Assembly: GCA_003446605.1 (NCBI GenBank)
Contig: DMDF01000042.1
Location: 1 to 36,717, forward strand
Reading direction: 5' to 3'
DNA from: Anaerolineaceae bacterium
GTDB taxonomy: Bacteria > Chloroflexota > Anaerolineae > Anaerolineales > Anaerolineaceae
Length of the DNA: 36,717 nt
The stretch's first letter is position 1. Every line of letters starts with the position of its first letter. The notes beneath the pieces are model-generated. The model was not told where the DNA came from, searched no databases, and saw only the letters and a list, made by a program, of their open reading frames with translations. The translations under genes and the position numbers were made by a program. Positions 1 to 8,882 of the stretch are shown here, piece by piece.

Positions 1-158
1 ATTGAGCGGTAGCACTTTGTTGCAAACCACCCACCAACGAAACCAGCAGCACAATTGACGCTGAACCAATCATCACACCCAGGGAGGTCAGGATTACACG
101 CCCCCCCTGCCGTTTGATATTCTCGATGATAAACTTAACCAGTTCTATAAAGCTCATG
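1..158 (-). CDS. ABC transporter permease, FtsX/MacB type (N-terminal fragment)
   Basis: Only the first 52 codons are inside the window; the gene runs off the left edge. The start ATG is at 156-158. The visible protein begins MSFIELVKFIIENIKRQGGR and continues into a hydrophobic stretch (VILTSLGVMIGSASIVLLVSL). This short amphipathic lead followed by the first membrane helix and the LGVMIG-type motif is typical of MacB/FtsX-family permeases. It lies 18 bases after the CARDB gene and is the last visible gene of a minus-strand operon with the ATPase at 1723-2394, so it is the probable membrane partner of that ATPase. The family identification is good, but the substrate and the large periplasmic domain cannot be judged from this fragment. 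Confidence 0.8.
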
Positions 159-176
159 AAAGCACGCCTGCATTTA

Positions 177-1694
177 TCAATTGATGTTCATGGAACCCGG
201 ATTGATCCGATTACGGGTAAAACCAGCGCTGCTATCAAAACCGATCATCCCGCGCAAGAATCGTAGTACGACATCAAAAAAACTGCTGTTGGTTTGGGTA
301 TTAATCTGAAAACTTTGCACCATTTGGGTCGCCATCACGGAATCATTCTGCATCACTCCCACAACTTGAAAATCCTGCACTGTGATAGAAAGGGTTTGCG
401 TAATGGTCTGCGCTTTTTTGAAATTATCCTGATAATTAATGGTGATATTGACAGGCAATGTTCCTGCAGCCTGCGGATTGATGTCAGTATCGATAGTAAA
501 ACTACCACCACTCTCAAGATTGCCTATAAATGTGAGATTGTTGGTTAAGGTGGCATTTTCCACATTGATATATATATCTCCCAACAGGATGGAATCGCTT
601 CCCATATTCACCACCTGAATTGGCAGCGTTGCATCCTCACCAACAGCCATGGTATCCGGTTCTTCATAGAAACTGATCTCAATCGTGGGCACAAGGTGAA
701 CCAGCAATGTGATGATCTGGTTATCGGAGAACTCGTTCCCATCTTCATCTGTATAACTAAAACTTAGATTCAGCGGGTACACGCCCGGTGCAGCGTCAGA
801 GTTGACCACAAAGCCCTGCTGGATCTGAATATATTGCTGCACTGCCACATCTCCTATTACCTGTACATTTGATGACCCGATGGGTAAAAAATTATCGCTG
901 CCTACCGAATCGGAACTTGAATCCCCACTGCTGCCAATCACCAAACTGACATTTTGAGCGGTGAGATAACCTCTATTCTGTAAGTTCATTGTCAACACAA
1001 ACGTTGTTCCTGGCTCCAAAGGATCAACATCCGTTTCGTAATTCGCTACGATGATCTGAGGTCTGCCAGAAGGTGTTGAGGTGTAATACGTCCCATACCC
1101 TGTCACGGTAATAGATACTGCAAAAGACTGCGTAAAGGATTGCCCGTTCACGTCCTTGTATTCAACATTGACATTGATCGTTGCGGGGCTTGAACTTATA
1201 GAGGTACTGGCTGCAAAATCTTGGCTAGTGGAAACACTTTCACCAGCTCCGATGGAGGATATGATGGTCACCCCACCATTGGAATCAGCGGTGAAGGAAC
1301 TTGATGAATAGGTGATCACAATATTATAGGCACGTTCCTGACCCTGATTTTTAAAAATACTAGAAAGGGTAAAGTATCCTCCGGCATATACATACGAATC
1401 GTATGAGTAACTGGTCAGGTTGAGCAAGGGACGAGAGTAGGCTGGCTGGGGTGTCGAAGTAGGCTGTAATGTAGCGGTTGGTTCAAGGGTCGCAGTTGGA
1501 ATTGAGGTGGGTGTTGGAACTGGAGTAGATGTTGAGGCAGGCACTTCAGTGGTTTCAACAGGATCGGGTGTTTCAGTTGTTTCCTCCTGCAGTAATGTTG
1601 TATTGGTAAGGATACTTTCTATACCAGATCCGTTCGTAAAACCAGAAAATAAAAGCATCCCTATCAAAATGGTGAGTAAAAGCATATTTTTCAT
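177..1694 (-). CDS. Secreted CARDB-domain protein of the ABC operon
   Basis: About 505 residues. I choose the ATG at 1692-1694 (MKNMLLLTILIGMLL...) because it has AAAGGAAA upstream and gives a clean signal peptide. An in-frame ATG 15 codons upstream (1739) overlaps the ATPase gene and lacks a ribosome binding site. After the signal peptide comes a Thr/Pro/Glu-rich spacer, then roughly three CARDB-like beta-sandwich repeats (COG1361-type, adhesion-like), each with motifs such as LEPGTTFVLTMNLQNRG. No C-terminal anchor helix is evident. It sits between the ATPase and the permease where a MacA-type adaptor would normally be encoded, so it may be the extracytoplasmic partner of this transporter. 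That role is inference; the domain call rests on visible repeats. Confidence 0.72.
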   Translation of the reverse strand: MKNMLLLTILIGMLLFSGFTNGSGIESILTNTTLLQEETTETPDPVETTEVPASTSTPVPTPTSIPTATLEPTATLQPTSTPQPAYSRPLLNLTSYSYDSYVYAGGYFTLSSIFKNQGQERAYNIVITYSSSSFTADSNGGVTIISSIGAGESVSTSQDFAASTSISSSPATINVNVEYKDVNGQSFTQSFAVSITVTGYGTYYTSTPSGRPQIIVANYETDVDPLEPGTTFVLTMNLQNRGYLTAQNVSLVIGSSGDSSSDSVGSDNFLPIGSSNVQVIGDVAVQQYIQIQQGFVVNSDAAPGVYPLNLSFSYTDEDGNEFSDNQIITLLVHLVPTIEISFYEEPDTMAVGEDATLPIQVVNMGSDSILLGDIYINVENATLTNNLTFIGNLESGGSFTIDTDINPQAAGTLPVNITINYQDNFKKAQTITQTLSITVQDFQVVGVMQNDSVMATQMVQSFQINTQTNSSFFDVVLRFLRGMIGFDSSAGFTRNRINPGSMNIN

Positions 1695-1722
1695 GGTGAT
1701 AATTTCCTTTAGAAAATTTCGT

Positions 1723-2394
1723 TCACTGAATACTTCCATCCAGCATCTTGATCACGCGATCAGCATATTTGGTCATACGCGGATCGTGGGTCACGATCAT
1801 GATGGTGCGACCATTTTCATTAAGTTCTTTGAGCATTTCCATCACATTTTCACCGCTGGCAGTATCGAGATTCCCGGTAGGTTCATCCGCCAGGATCACC
1901 GGTGGGTCATTTGCCAGGGCGCGCGCAATGGCGATACGTTGCTGTTCACCACCAGATAATTGCGTTGGTTTGTGATAGATGCGGTCTTCCAAGCCTACCT
2001 TACAAAGCAGTTCATAAGCTCGCTGAAGGCGCTCATTCTTAGCGACCCCACTCAAGCGCAGTGGAAGAGCTACATTTTCAAGCGCCGTCATGGTAGCTAT
2101 CAAATTAAAGGATTGAAAGATGAACCCGACCATCTGGCGCCGGAAAATAGCCATCTGCTGTTCATCAAGGTCCGCTACGTTATAATGTCCGACCCGTACC
2201 GTTCCGGAGGATGGACGATCCAGCCCCCCCACGATATGCATCAGGGTACTCTTCCCTGATCCGGAGGGACCCATGGTGGTGACCAGGCTGCCCTCTTCAA
2301 TCTCCAAGCTCACGCCTGCCAATGCAACCACCTGGACATCCTCTTCCATGTCGTAGGTTTTATGCAGATCGTTTACTTTGATGATAGAGGTCAT
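1723..2394 (-). CDS. ABC transporter ATP-binding protein, MacB/LolD family
   Basis: A complete 223-residue ATPase. Walker A GPSGSGKST is at residues 42-50, followed by the Q-loop region (FQSFNLIATMTALENV), the signature LSGGEQQRIAIARA, Walker B VILADEPTGNLD and the switch histidine in IVTHDP. The short length, the ENVALPLRL segment and DEPTGNLD are characteristic of the LolD/MacB/FtsE group, which drives mechanotransmission-type permeases rather than classical import or export. The ATG at 2392-2394 overlaps the TGA of the Yip1-like gene by four bases (ATGA), implying translational coupling. The permease partner begins at 158 on the same strand. The substrate is unknown. Confidence 0.95.
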   Translation of the reverse strand: MTSIIKVNDLHKTYDMEEDVQVVALAGVSLEIEEGSLVTTMGPSGSGKSTLMHIVGGLDRPSSGTVRVGHYNVADLDEQQMAIFRRQMVGFIFQSFNLIATMTALENVALPLRLSGVAKNERLQRAYELLCKVGLEDRIYHKPTQLSGGEQQRIAIARALANDPPVILADEPTGNLDTASGENVMEMLKELNENGRTIMIVTHDPRMTKYADRVIKMLDGSIQ

Positions 2395-3332
2395 CTAAGC
2401 AACCCATTGAGAGATACGCTATTCAAGCTCAAGCCGGAAAGCTGTTCGATGCCCAACCCTAACAGCGATTTAAGCAAAACTACGATGACAACAGAGATCA
2501 CTGCGGTAAGGACAGCTTTTTTCTTTTCTATTTCGGTGATCACATTAATCCCAATAGAAAGCAAAACAATCTGCCAGATTAGATAGATATCAATCTGTGA
2601 TAAAAGGTTCTGCAGGAAAACAGCCCCACCGGTCGCCGTTGAGGATACGAATCCTGAAAGACCTGCCGCATTTATCGCAGAGCCTGTGGCAAAGAGATAC
2701 AGAATTTGCATCAGGGAGCGAATTCCTAGCGGGACCACCGTCCAGGCTGAATAGACCAGCGCCATTCTGGTATTGCCCTGACCACCAAACGAAACAGTGA
2801 GCAGATTAGCCAGGCTGCCAATCAAGAACCAGGTGATAAGAAAACCAAGCACATCCCCAAGCGCGGAAAGAAATCTGGAGAGCAGGGAGGAAGAACTTGA
2901 GGATGGCTGGGTTGTAAATTCATCGGTAGAGGTCTCATCTTCATTATCAGTCACAGCAGGTTGATTGGTTCCACCCATCCCCATCGGAACTCCACCCTGC
3001 ATGCCTCCAGGGTTCATATTTGAGAAATTCATCGAAAAACCCGTTCCACTAGGGTTAGATACCTGTGAGTCAGCAGTACTGGTTGGATTGACCACCATCA
3101 ACAGACCTGCCAGGAAAATGAAGAGCCCGGTAATGAGGATAGGACTTTTCCAATCCAATCCATGATGGTTTTCTCTATCAATATCAGTGAAAACTCGTCG
3201 GGGGCTGGTAATCATCAAACCCACCCTCTTAAAATCAACGGTGAATTTCTTGTTCTTTTCTTTTTTCGCTTTTTTGAATGAAGGAATTTCCGGATTCACA
3301 GCATACTCTCCCTGTCTATTGGTAGTTGACAT
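2391..3332 (-). CDS. Yip1-like multi-span membrane protein
   Basis: About 313 residues when started at the ATG at 3330-3332; a TTG ten codons earlier (3362) is also in frame and neither has a convincing ribosome binding site. The N-terminal 70 residues are soluble and basic (KKAKKEKNKKF). A first helix (ILITGLFIFLAGLLMVV) is followed by a long Met/Gly/Asn/Ser-rich loop (FSNMNPGGMQGGVPMGMGG) and an acidic patch. At least four more hydrophobic segments follow, with the pattern VLGFLITWFLIGSLANLL and later WQIVLLSIGINVITEIEKKKA, as in bacterial Yip1-domain proteins. It is the first gene of the ABC operon and is coupled to the ATPase. Yip1 proteins have no established reaction; an accessory membrane role is inferred from position. 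Confidence 0.65.
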   Translation of the reverse strand: MSTTNRQGEYAVNPEIPSFKKAKKEKNKKFTVDFKRVGLMITSPRRVFTDIDRENHHGLDWKSPILITGLFIFLAGLLMVVNPTSTADSQVSNPSGTGFSMNFSNMNPGGMQGGVPMGMGGTNQPAVTDNEDETSTDEFTTQPSSSSSSLLSRFLSALGDVLGFLITWFLIGSLANLLTVSFGGQGNTRMALVYSAWTVVPLGIRSLMQILYLFATGSAINAAGLSGFVSSTATGGAVFLQNLLSQIDIYLIWQIVLLSIGINVITEIEKKKAVLTAVISVVIVVLLKSLLGLGIEQLSGLSLNSVSLNGLLR

Positions 3333-3420
3333 GTTTGTAAGTTTATTCAAGCAATATTTCAATCATCTATCATGCACATTACAGTTTATTTATATTGATC
3401 TCAGATTGCCGGTTATATAT

Positions 3421-3449
3421 CAAAGAGCCGTTTTTCACACGACTCTTTG
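3421..3449. repeat. Hairpin between the broken lipoprotein gene and the ABC operon
   Basis: CAAAGAGCCG (3421-3430) faces CGACTCTTTG (3440-3449), giving a ten-base stem with one mismatch and a nine-base loop. No T-run follows on either strand. It could reduce readthrough from the region to the right into the ABC operon or stabilise an RNA end, but terminator activity is not clear from sequence. Confidence 0.4.
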
Positions 3450-3480
3450 GTTAATCAAAAACCTTTTATGCAGGAATTTT

Positions 3481-4222
3481 TTAGTTCAAGAGATCCAACA
3501 ATAATTGGATCATCGTCTGTGAAGCAAAATCAAAACCACCTCTTTCAGGAACTCCCTCTGGTTTTCCTCCATCAGTGCCAGGTGTGTTCATAGAGGGATC
3601 ATAGCCCTTCTGTAGCGGGTTCCCCCTTCCGATCCAGCCGCTCTCCGGGTGTCATATTAGCTGGTGGAGCACCCAATGCTTCAGGTTGTTGTTGTCCATT
3701 CACTGGTTGCCCTCCACCCGGGAATGATTGCGCCGCTTGCGCAACATCAAGATCACGCTCCTGCATGAGGTTAATTAAAACTTGCTGGTTAATAGCCATA
3801 TCAGTGATTGCCTGCAGTTGTGGCACCCCCGTCAAGATCTCCTTAATTTGCTCTTGCAAAGCTTCCACATCATCTTGAACAACCTCCTGGCACTGACTCA
3901 AAGAAAGCAGGGAGTTCCTAAAGGAAAGGGATCAGCTGCGTAGCCTGCTCCGCATTTATTGCCAGGTCAGTATTTTCGAGCTGGCAAATTCCAACAATCA
4001 ACTCCGTTTGAGCACCCACCGGACGCACATTCTTTTCCAGCATGTCCGCTAATGGTTGTTCATTTTCACGATCACCAGGACCCCATGTTTCATTTTGTGA
4101 AGATGAAACATGAGATTCCACCAATTCCGATTCCGCCGATTGGGTTACAGTCGTTTTCCCAGAACAAGCTGTTAACAACACGGCTGTAAAAAGTATGAGA
4201 CCAATATACTCATTCTTTTCAT
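3481..4222 (-). pseudogene. Lipoprotein-like gene broken by three frameshifts
   Basis: Three consecutive pieces in different frames make one coherent protein. Piece 1: ATG at 4220-4222 with an ideal AGGAG upstream, giving MKRMSILV. Near 4200 the reading must shift to continue as LILFTAVLLTACSGK, a lipobox. Piece 2 then runs to a TAG at 3918-3920 (AEQATQLIPFL). Piece 3 resumes with RNSLLSLSQCQEVVQDD and ends at a TGA near 3599. A last shift near 3608 continues as YDPSMNTPGTDGG to TIQLLLDLLN-like sequence (actually TMIQLLLDLLN) and TAA at 3481-3483. The rebuilt product is a roughly 245-residue lipoprotein with an acidic helical middle and a Pro/Gly-rich tail. Function is unknown. Real decay or assembly indels could both explain it. 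Confidence 0.7.
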
Positions 4223-4377
4223 TTTTCTCCTGAATGATAGGGTTTTTTATTGTTGTAGAGAGATTCAATCCATTGAAGACTATCTGTCAATCTTCAATAG
4301 AATGACTCAACCGCCATCATCGTGTGAAAGTCTATCGCAAGGATATAGCAGTTTCCTTTATATCCAATTACAGTTCT

Positions 4378-5103
4378 TTAATATTGAATGGAACCCGCCA
4401 CAAGGCGATAGCCTAACCCGGGGACCGTCAAGATCAACCTGGGATGCGCCGGATCATATTCCAATTTCTCACGAAGTCTACGCATATAGACCGTTATTGT
4501 CTGTCCGTCATTGATTTCCTCGGCATCACAATCGCGGATAGCATTGATCAATTGTGTTCGGCTAAAAACCTGCCCAGGATGTTGAGCCATATAAACAAAA
4601 AGACGGTATTCCGTAGGCGTTAGATTGATCAAAGCATGATCGCGGGAGACAGTAGCTTTGAGCATATCAACAACCAGATCATCCACAAAGATCAGTTTGG
4701 ATTCAGAAGAAGCAAATTCCCCATAAGCTCGTCGCAGCAATGCCCTGATGCGAGCATTCAATTCGCTGGGGTTATATGGCTTGGTCATATAATCATCAGC
4801 GCCAATTTCTAAAGCCAGGACCTTGTCTATTGGTTCATCTCGCACAGTGAGGATGAGGATGGGTTGATACATACCCGCCTGGCGAATCTGTCGGCAAAAA
4901 TCAAAACCCAATCCATCCGGCAAACGAATATCGAGAATGATCAGATGTGGTTGGATCTTTTTTATCTTTTCAACTCCTTCTTTGCCCGAATCGCAATGAT
5001 AGATGGTATATCCTTCTCTCGTCAATCCATCGCGCAGACTTCGAGCCACAGCGAGATCATCTTCGATAATTAAGATACGGATATTTTGAATTGGTAGTTT
5101 CAC
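4378..5103 (-). CDS. Response regulator, OmpR/PhoB family
   Basis: 241 residues from a GTG start (5101-5103), with GGGTGAT upstream as a weak ribosome binding site. Receiver domain, residues about 8-122: acidic pair E15/D16/D17 region (IIEDD), phosphoacceptor D58 in LIILDIRLPDG, T86 in ILTVRD, and K108-P109 in MTKPYN. C-terminal winged helix, about 140-236: LTPTEYRLFVYMAQHPGQVF, recognition-helix region TVYMRRLREKLE, and the wing TVPGLGYRL. All key receiver residues are present, so it should be phosphorylated normally. No histidine kinase is encoded next to it, making it an orphan in this window. It is intact although both flanking genes are degraded. It could regulate the lipoprotein/ABC region downstream, which is inference. 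Confidence 0.93.
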   Translation of the reverse strand: MKLPIQNIRILIIEDDLAVARSLRDGLTREGYTIYHCDSGKEGVEKIKKIQPHLIILDIRLPDGLGFDFCRQIRQAGMYQPILILTVRDEPIDKVLALEIGADDYMTKPYNPSELNARIRALLRRAYGEFASSESKLIFVDDLVVDMLKATVSRDHALINLTPTEYRLFVYMAQHPGQVFSRTQLINAIRDCDAEEINDGQTITVYMRRLREKLEYDPAHPRLILTVPGLGYRLVAGSIQY

Positions 5104-5304
5104 TGAATATCACCCGGCAGCGAAGGAGTATGATCTTTCCTTTACCTGCCTATAGTGAGATTCTAACGTCAAGCTTTCATATTTTTAATCCGTCTGGAGA
5201 ATGAAATTCGTTTCATACGTAAGATGCGCTCACTTCAAGGTAATGATCCACTTTCAAGCATTTCAAGATACATCTTTGAAAAGGTGGAAATAGCAATCGA
5301 GCTT

Positions 5305-5602
5305 TTATCTCTTCTGTAAAATGGGGATCGGTAAAAATATATGGCGACCATGCCAGTCCAGTTCAGCCTTTTGCGCCTTTATCACATTCTTGATCCAGTC
5401 CATACTGGGACCATAGGTTTCAGTGCGGAGATGAATCCCGTGGCTGTGGGTCGGGCAATGACAGGTATTGCATAAGCAACCTCACTTTTCCTACCTGTAT
5501 GGTGAAGAACTGAAAGGAGGCTGTGCAGTTTTCCGGCGAATCTGATTAGGGCACGATTGTGAATCGTTTATTGAAAAATCGGATCGCATTGGGAAATGGC
5601 AT
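5305..5602 (-). pseudogene. Deazaflavin-dependent nitroreductase-family pseudogene (two frameshifts)
   Basis: ATG at 5600-5602 follows GGAGTGAT. Reading starts MPFPNAIRFFNKRF, then needs a one-base shift (around 5560) to continue as NRALIRFAGKLHSLLSVLHHTGRKSEVAYAIPV in pieces, and a second shift around 5420 to finish with YGPSMDWIKNVIKAQKAELDW and GRHIFLPIPILQKR, stop TAA 5305-5307. The order HTGRKS...(T)P..., then YGP..DW..N.., then W.GR matches the small F420/deazaflavin-dependent nitroreductase family (formerly DUF385), whose members are about 100-150 residues. The rebuilt length is about 99 residues. Both shifts look like single-base losses. The identification rests on these family motifs; activity would be lost unless the indels are assembly errors. 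Confidence 0.65.
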
Positions 5603-5670
5603 AATCACTCCAGCCAGTTAAGCTGATGAATTCGATTATATCGCCTAGCAGTCATAAAGAAGCGACCCTA

Positions 5671-6870
5671 TTACTGGAACCCTCCCAAGACTATCTGGTC
5701 AATCTGTATGGCAGTATCAGACAATTGCGTTTCTTCCCCTTGATATATCCTCTCAATCGTGAACCGCAGATAAAGTGGCGCGGTTTCCCATTCATCATAA
5801 AACTGCAAGGCATAATTCCCGAGCAATTTTCCATCAATATAAAAATAGAGAAGCTCATTTTCCTCATCCAGGAAAATCTCATAGGCATGCCAATCCTCAT
5901 CCAGGATGATAGATTTGGCAAATCCCGTTTCCGGAAGAGTTGAATCTGACCTAAAGAAACCGGATACATTATTGTTAAACTCCCAGCCAAACCCTTTGGT
6001 AACGCCGGAGGTGTTCTTCGCGCCCAGTGCAATGGCTACTACCTGATACGGATTGTTCTCCAAAGACCGCAGTCGAATTCCAAAATATTGAAAATACTGA
6101 AGGTTGACCTTTGGTCCGTTCATCAACTGTCTGTAATAGCAACTTTGATCAAAAATGCAATTTTCCGAAACAAATAAATTCAGGGAACCTCCTGATTGAG
6201 ACACAGATAGCAAGTCCTCCGCCACGAATTGTTCATAGTCATAGTAATTCTGATCAAATTTATCGTCACCAACAAAATCATCCGATAGCAATTTATTCGG
6301 AGGATCATATCGAAAGGGAGCGGCTTCTTTAGGATCAATATCTGAATACTCCGCTTCGGCATTTATCCAAACCGCCTCGGGCAGGATGCGCTGGTAGGCT
6401 TGTTGAACCGCTGGAACGGTCTTCGTCCCCAAGAAAGTCACGATGACGAACATCGCGATCAATAAAGTTATCAACAGGGTTAGAGACACCCAATAAGGTT
6501 GGGTGATGCGAAAACGAATACGCTGTGCCAACCAGGTAAATTGAAGCTTTTTCGCGAAAGAGGGTCTTTTATCGCTGACCTTAAAATGAATGACAGGGAC
6601 ATGATGTTTTTTGGCAGTATCCAATTCGCGTTGGACATAATTGGAAAGAGCGGCATCTCTTGTATCTACCAGCACCAGGCAGCTGGCATTTTGAATTCCT
6701 GACACGATCTGTTGTTGAAAACTGACTTCGTCCCGGTCAATATTGATCACATCCAACCAGCAGGGAATATGGAAGCGTTTCCCACTCAAGGTATCATACA
6801 ATTCTTTGGCAACTTGCCGATCAGTGGAAGAATAGCTTATGAACGCATACACATTTGGTTTTTTGTTCAT
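5671..6870 (-). CDS. TIR domain, single-pass membrane protein with LamG-like ectodomain (third of three)
   Basis: 399 residues from the ATG at 6868-6870, preceded by GGAGTGAT that contains the stop of the upstream gene. Residues 1-100 form a recognisable TIR domain: box 1 YAFISYSSTDRQVAKEL (8-24), a CWLDVINI strand (37-44), a serine/aspartate-rich core, and YVQRELDTA (78-86) with E82 at the position of the catalytic glutamate of TIR NADases. A basic stretch precedes one membrane helix (about 127-147, VSLTLLITLLIAMFVIVTFL). The rest (about 170-399) is a beta-rich LamG/concanavalin-like domain with the usual WHAYEIFLDEENELLYFYIDGK strand pair, given here in two parts. Topology should be TIR inside, LamG outside. 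It is the best-preserved TIR of the set. Enzymatic activity is inferred from the glutamate only. Confidence 0.82.
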   Translation of the reverse strand: MNKKPNVYAFISYSSTDRQVAKELYDTLSGKRFHIPCWLDVINIDRDEVSFQQQIVSGIQNASCLVLVDTRDAALSNYVQRELDTAKKHHVPVIHFKVSDKRPSFAKKLQFTWLAQRIRFRITQPYWVSLTLLITLLIAMFVIVTFLGTKTVPAVQQAYQRILPEAVWINAEAEYSDIDPKEAAPFRYDPPNKLLSDDFVGDDKFDQNYYDYEQFVAEDLLSVSQSGGSLNLFVSENCIFDQSCYYRQLMNGPKVNLQYFQYFGIRLRSLENNPYQVVAIALGAKNTSGVTKGFGWEFNNNVSGFFRSDSTLPETGFAKSIILDEDWHAYEIFLDEENELLYFYIDGKLLGNYALQFYDEWETAPLYLRFTIERIYQGEETQLSDTAIQIDQIVLGGFQ

Positions 6871-6871
6871 A

Positions 6872-8875
6872 TCACTCCAGTTCCTCTGTAAGATCAGGGC
6901 TAATATACCCTGCGCGAATTTCGTCAATTTCCCCTGAAAAGTTGTTCATGGCATCACTTCCGGTGCGCAAATTAATTGCCCAGGTCAATTGATCGGAATC
7001 TATAATTCCAATGGTCGAATCAATTTCACCTTCCATCACAAAATAGCCATCGTGCCAAAGTTGAATCCCATAAGAAGCTGAGTCCTCGGAAGAGGGCATC
7101 AGCACCATTTCCAGTGTATGCCAGAGACCAAAGGGAGAGTTATCGTCCGTCCCTTCCAAAAAAAATTCTTTATGTGGACCAAGGTAAATTGTAAAATTGG
7201 GATGATAGCGTGAGAGTACTATTCCGGCATATCTATCACGAATATCTTCGTTTGGTAACAACCACATTTCCAACCCACCCCAGCCAGACCAGTATTCCGG
7301 TCCGGTATTAAAAATACGGTATCGAATGGCATAATAATTTGCCTGAAAAATCGAACCGATTTGTGTTTGTAATTCCACATCCGTACTGGAATTCTCGCCG
7401 TTGGGAATATCAAACCTCAATACTCCATCGAGCAATTCCGTGTACTGTGCACCTTGGTTGAACACAAAAACAAGAGGATAAGTATCAAAATCTTCCACAA
7501 CGGTTAATGGCTCTACAGAGAAATGAAAAGGCGCATCTCCCGGAATTTGCGCAAAATGCAGTTCATGGTCACCCCCATAACGAACCTCATCCAAATAAAA
7601 ATTCACCCAATCGGTCGTTGCATCATAGGGAAAATTTAACTGAATGTAATTATATTGGTTCTTATCAGATATATTGGTCGTCATTTTCACATAATCACCA
7701 TCCAGATAGATTTCAATTCCATTTTTTTCAGCATCAAGACGCAATTCCAATACATGCCATGACGTTCCTAATTCAAAAGATTTTCCATCTTCAATGTCCA
7801 TTAATTGTTGTACGAGATCAAAACCGATGATACTCTGACAGCCATACCCTCCTATACAGAAATCAAAATAACCCGTAATGGATTCGCCTGCGTTTGTCCA
7901 GCCCTCATAATCAGGAATGCGAAAACGGATACCGATATAGGATGTGTCAGAAAGTGTAAACAAATGTTTGATCCCAACTTGTGCACTACCGCGCTGCTTT
8001 AAATAATCCGGAACGGTATAGGTGACTTGCAGAACTCCTTCCTTTTGAAACAGACTAGTCCTCCCACCGAAACCACCTGCGCCGGTATCGAACACCGATA
8101 ACTCCTTATTATCATAGGAGGAATCATATTCTGGATCATCAAATGAAATTGTCTTCGTGATAAAGGCAGGTTGAAAGGTAAAAGGCGCCTCTTCCTGCGG
8201 ATCATCCTGCACCTCAAAATCAAAGGAGTGATCTTCATACGCTACGATCAACTGCTGATCAACGCTTTCCCCACTCATAGGAGTCGGCTCCACCACCGGT
8301 GTTGGGGTTGGCAGAGCAGATTCATTTTGCTGCGTTCCACTTGCTCGAATTAAGTACCAAATTATTCCCAAACCAAGTGCAGCAAAGAAAGTGATACAAA
8401 TTAGTTTACGTGTTAGTTTCGGATTCACTCGCCTGGGGATCCATGAGCGGCTTTTCTCCAACCCTAACAAGCGTTTCGCCTGCGTGATCAGTGCCTGAAA
8501 AGCAGGGGCATCCTCTTTGTCTGCCTGCACGATGACTGATTGCGTGTAATACAAGGCAATACTGGCATCATCCTTTACCTCTCCCACTCTATAGATCAGC
8601 ATGACACGCCGCTCGCCCGCCAGTTCGCACATGTATTGAAAATTACTGATGAAGAGATCTTCTTTTACCGAGTCAGCCGAGAGAACTGTAAGCATGATAC
8701 CGCCCTCACGGACGATCTGCTCCATTTTTTCAACAGCCGCAACAGCCGCTTCCGCACTACTCCCTGCAGGAGGCAAATAAACAGAGATGTCCTGCCTGAG
8801 CAGGACATCTCTGATCTGCTCTGCTAACATTGTATCTGCCGGGCTATAGTTGATGAATATTCTTTCCGATTTCAT
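6872..8875 (-). CDS. TIR-like, single-pass membrane protein with two LamG-like ectodomains (second of three)
   Basis: 667 residues from the ATG at 8873-8875, which follows AGGTG overlapping the end of the previous gene. The N-terminal 140 residues keep TIR spacing: RIFINYSPADTMLAEQIRD (5-23), a LSADS turn, and a FQYMCELAGERRVMLIYRV block with E84 where the TIR glutamate would be. Box 1 has drifted (INYSPAD). One helix follows at about 157-177 (RKLICITFFAALGLGIIWYLI split by charged ends), then a Thr/Pro linker and two successive LamG-like units, each ending in WHVLELRLDAEKNGIEIYLDG- or WHTLEMVLMP-type strands. A motif DPQEEAPFTFQP after the linker has a counterpart DPKEAAPFRYDP in the third gene. 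No catalytic claim is made. Confidence 0.75.
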   Translation of the reverse strand: MKSERIFINYSPADTMLAEQIRDVLLRQDISVYLPPAGSSAEAAVAAVEKMEQIVREGGIMLTVLSADSVKEDLFISNFQYMCELAGERRVMLIYRVGEVKDDASIALYYTQSVIVQADKEDAPAFQALITQAKRLLGLEKSRSWIPRRVNPKLTRKLICITFFAALGLGIIWYLIRASGTQQNESALPTPTPVVEPTPMSGESVDQQLIVAYEDHSFDFEVQDDPQEEAPFTFQPAFITKTISFDDPEYDSSYDNKELSVFDTGAGGFGGRTSLFQKEGVLQVTYTVPDYLKQRGSAQVGIKHLFTLSDTSYIGIRFRIPDYEGWTNAGESITGYFDFCIGGYGCQSIIGFDLVQQLMDIEDGKSFELGTSWHVLELRLDAEKNGIEIYLDGDYVKMTTNISDKNQYNYIQLNFPYDATTDWVNFYLDEVRYGGDHELHFAQIPGDAPFHFSVEPLTVVEDFDTYPLVFVFNQGAQYTELLDGVLRFDIPNGENSSTDVELQTQIGSIFQANYYAIRYRIFNTGPEYWSGWGGLEMWLLPNEDIRDRYAGIVLSRYHPNFTIYLGPHKEFFLEGTDDNSPFGLWHTLEMVLMPSSEDSASYGIQLWHDGYFVMEGEIDSTIGIIDSDQLTWAINLRTGSDAMNNFSGEIDEIRAGYISPDLTEELE

Positions 8876-8882
8876 GACGCAC

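Noticed and set aside
4341..4365. Inverted repeat GGATATA/TATATCC after the response regulator gene as terminator
   Set aside because: Seven AT-rich pairs with no T-run; too weak to call.
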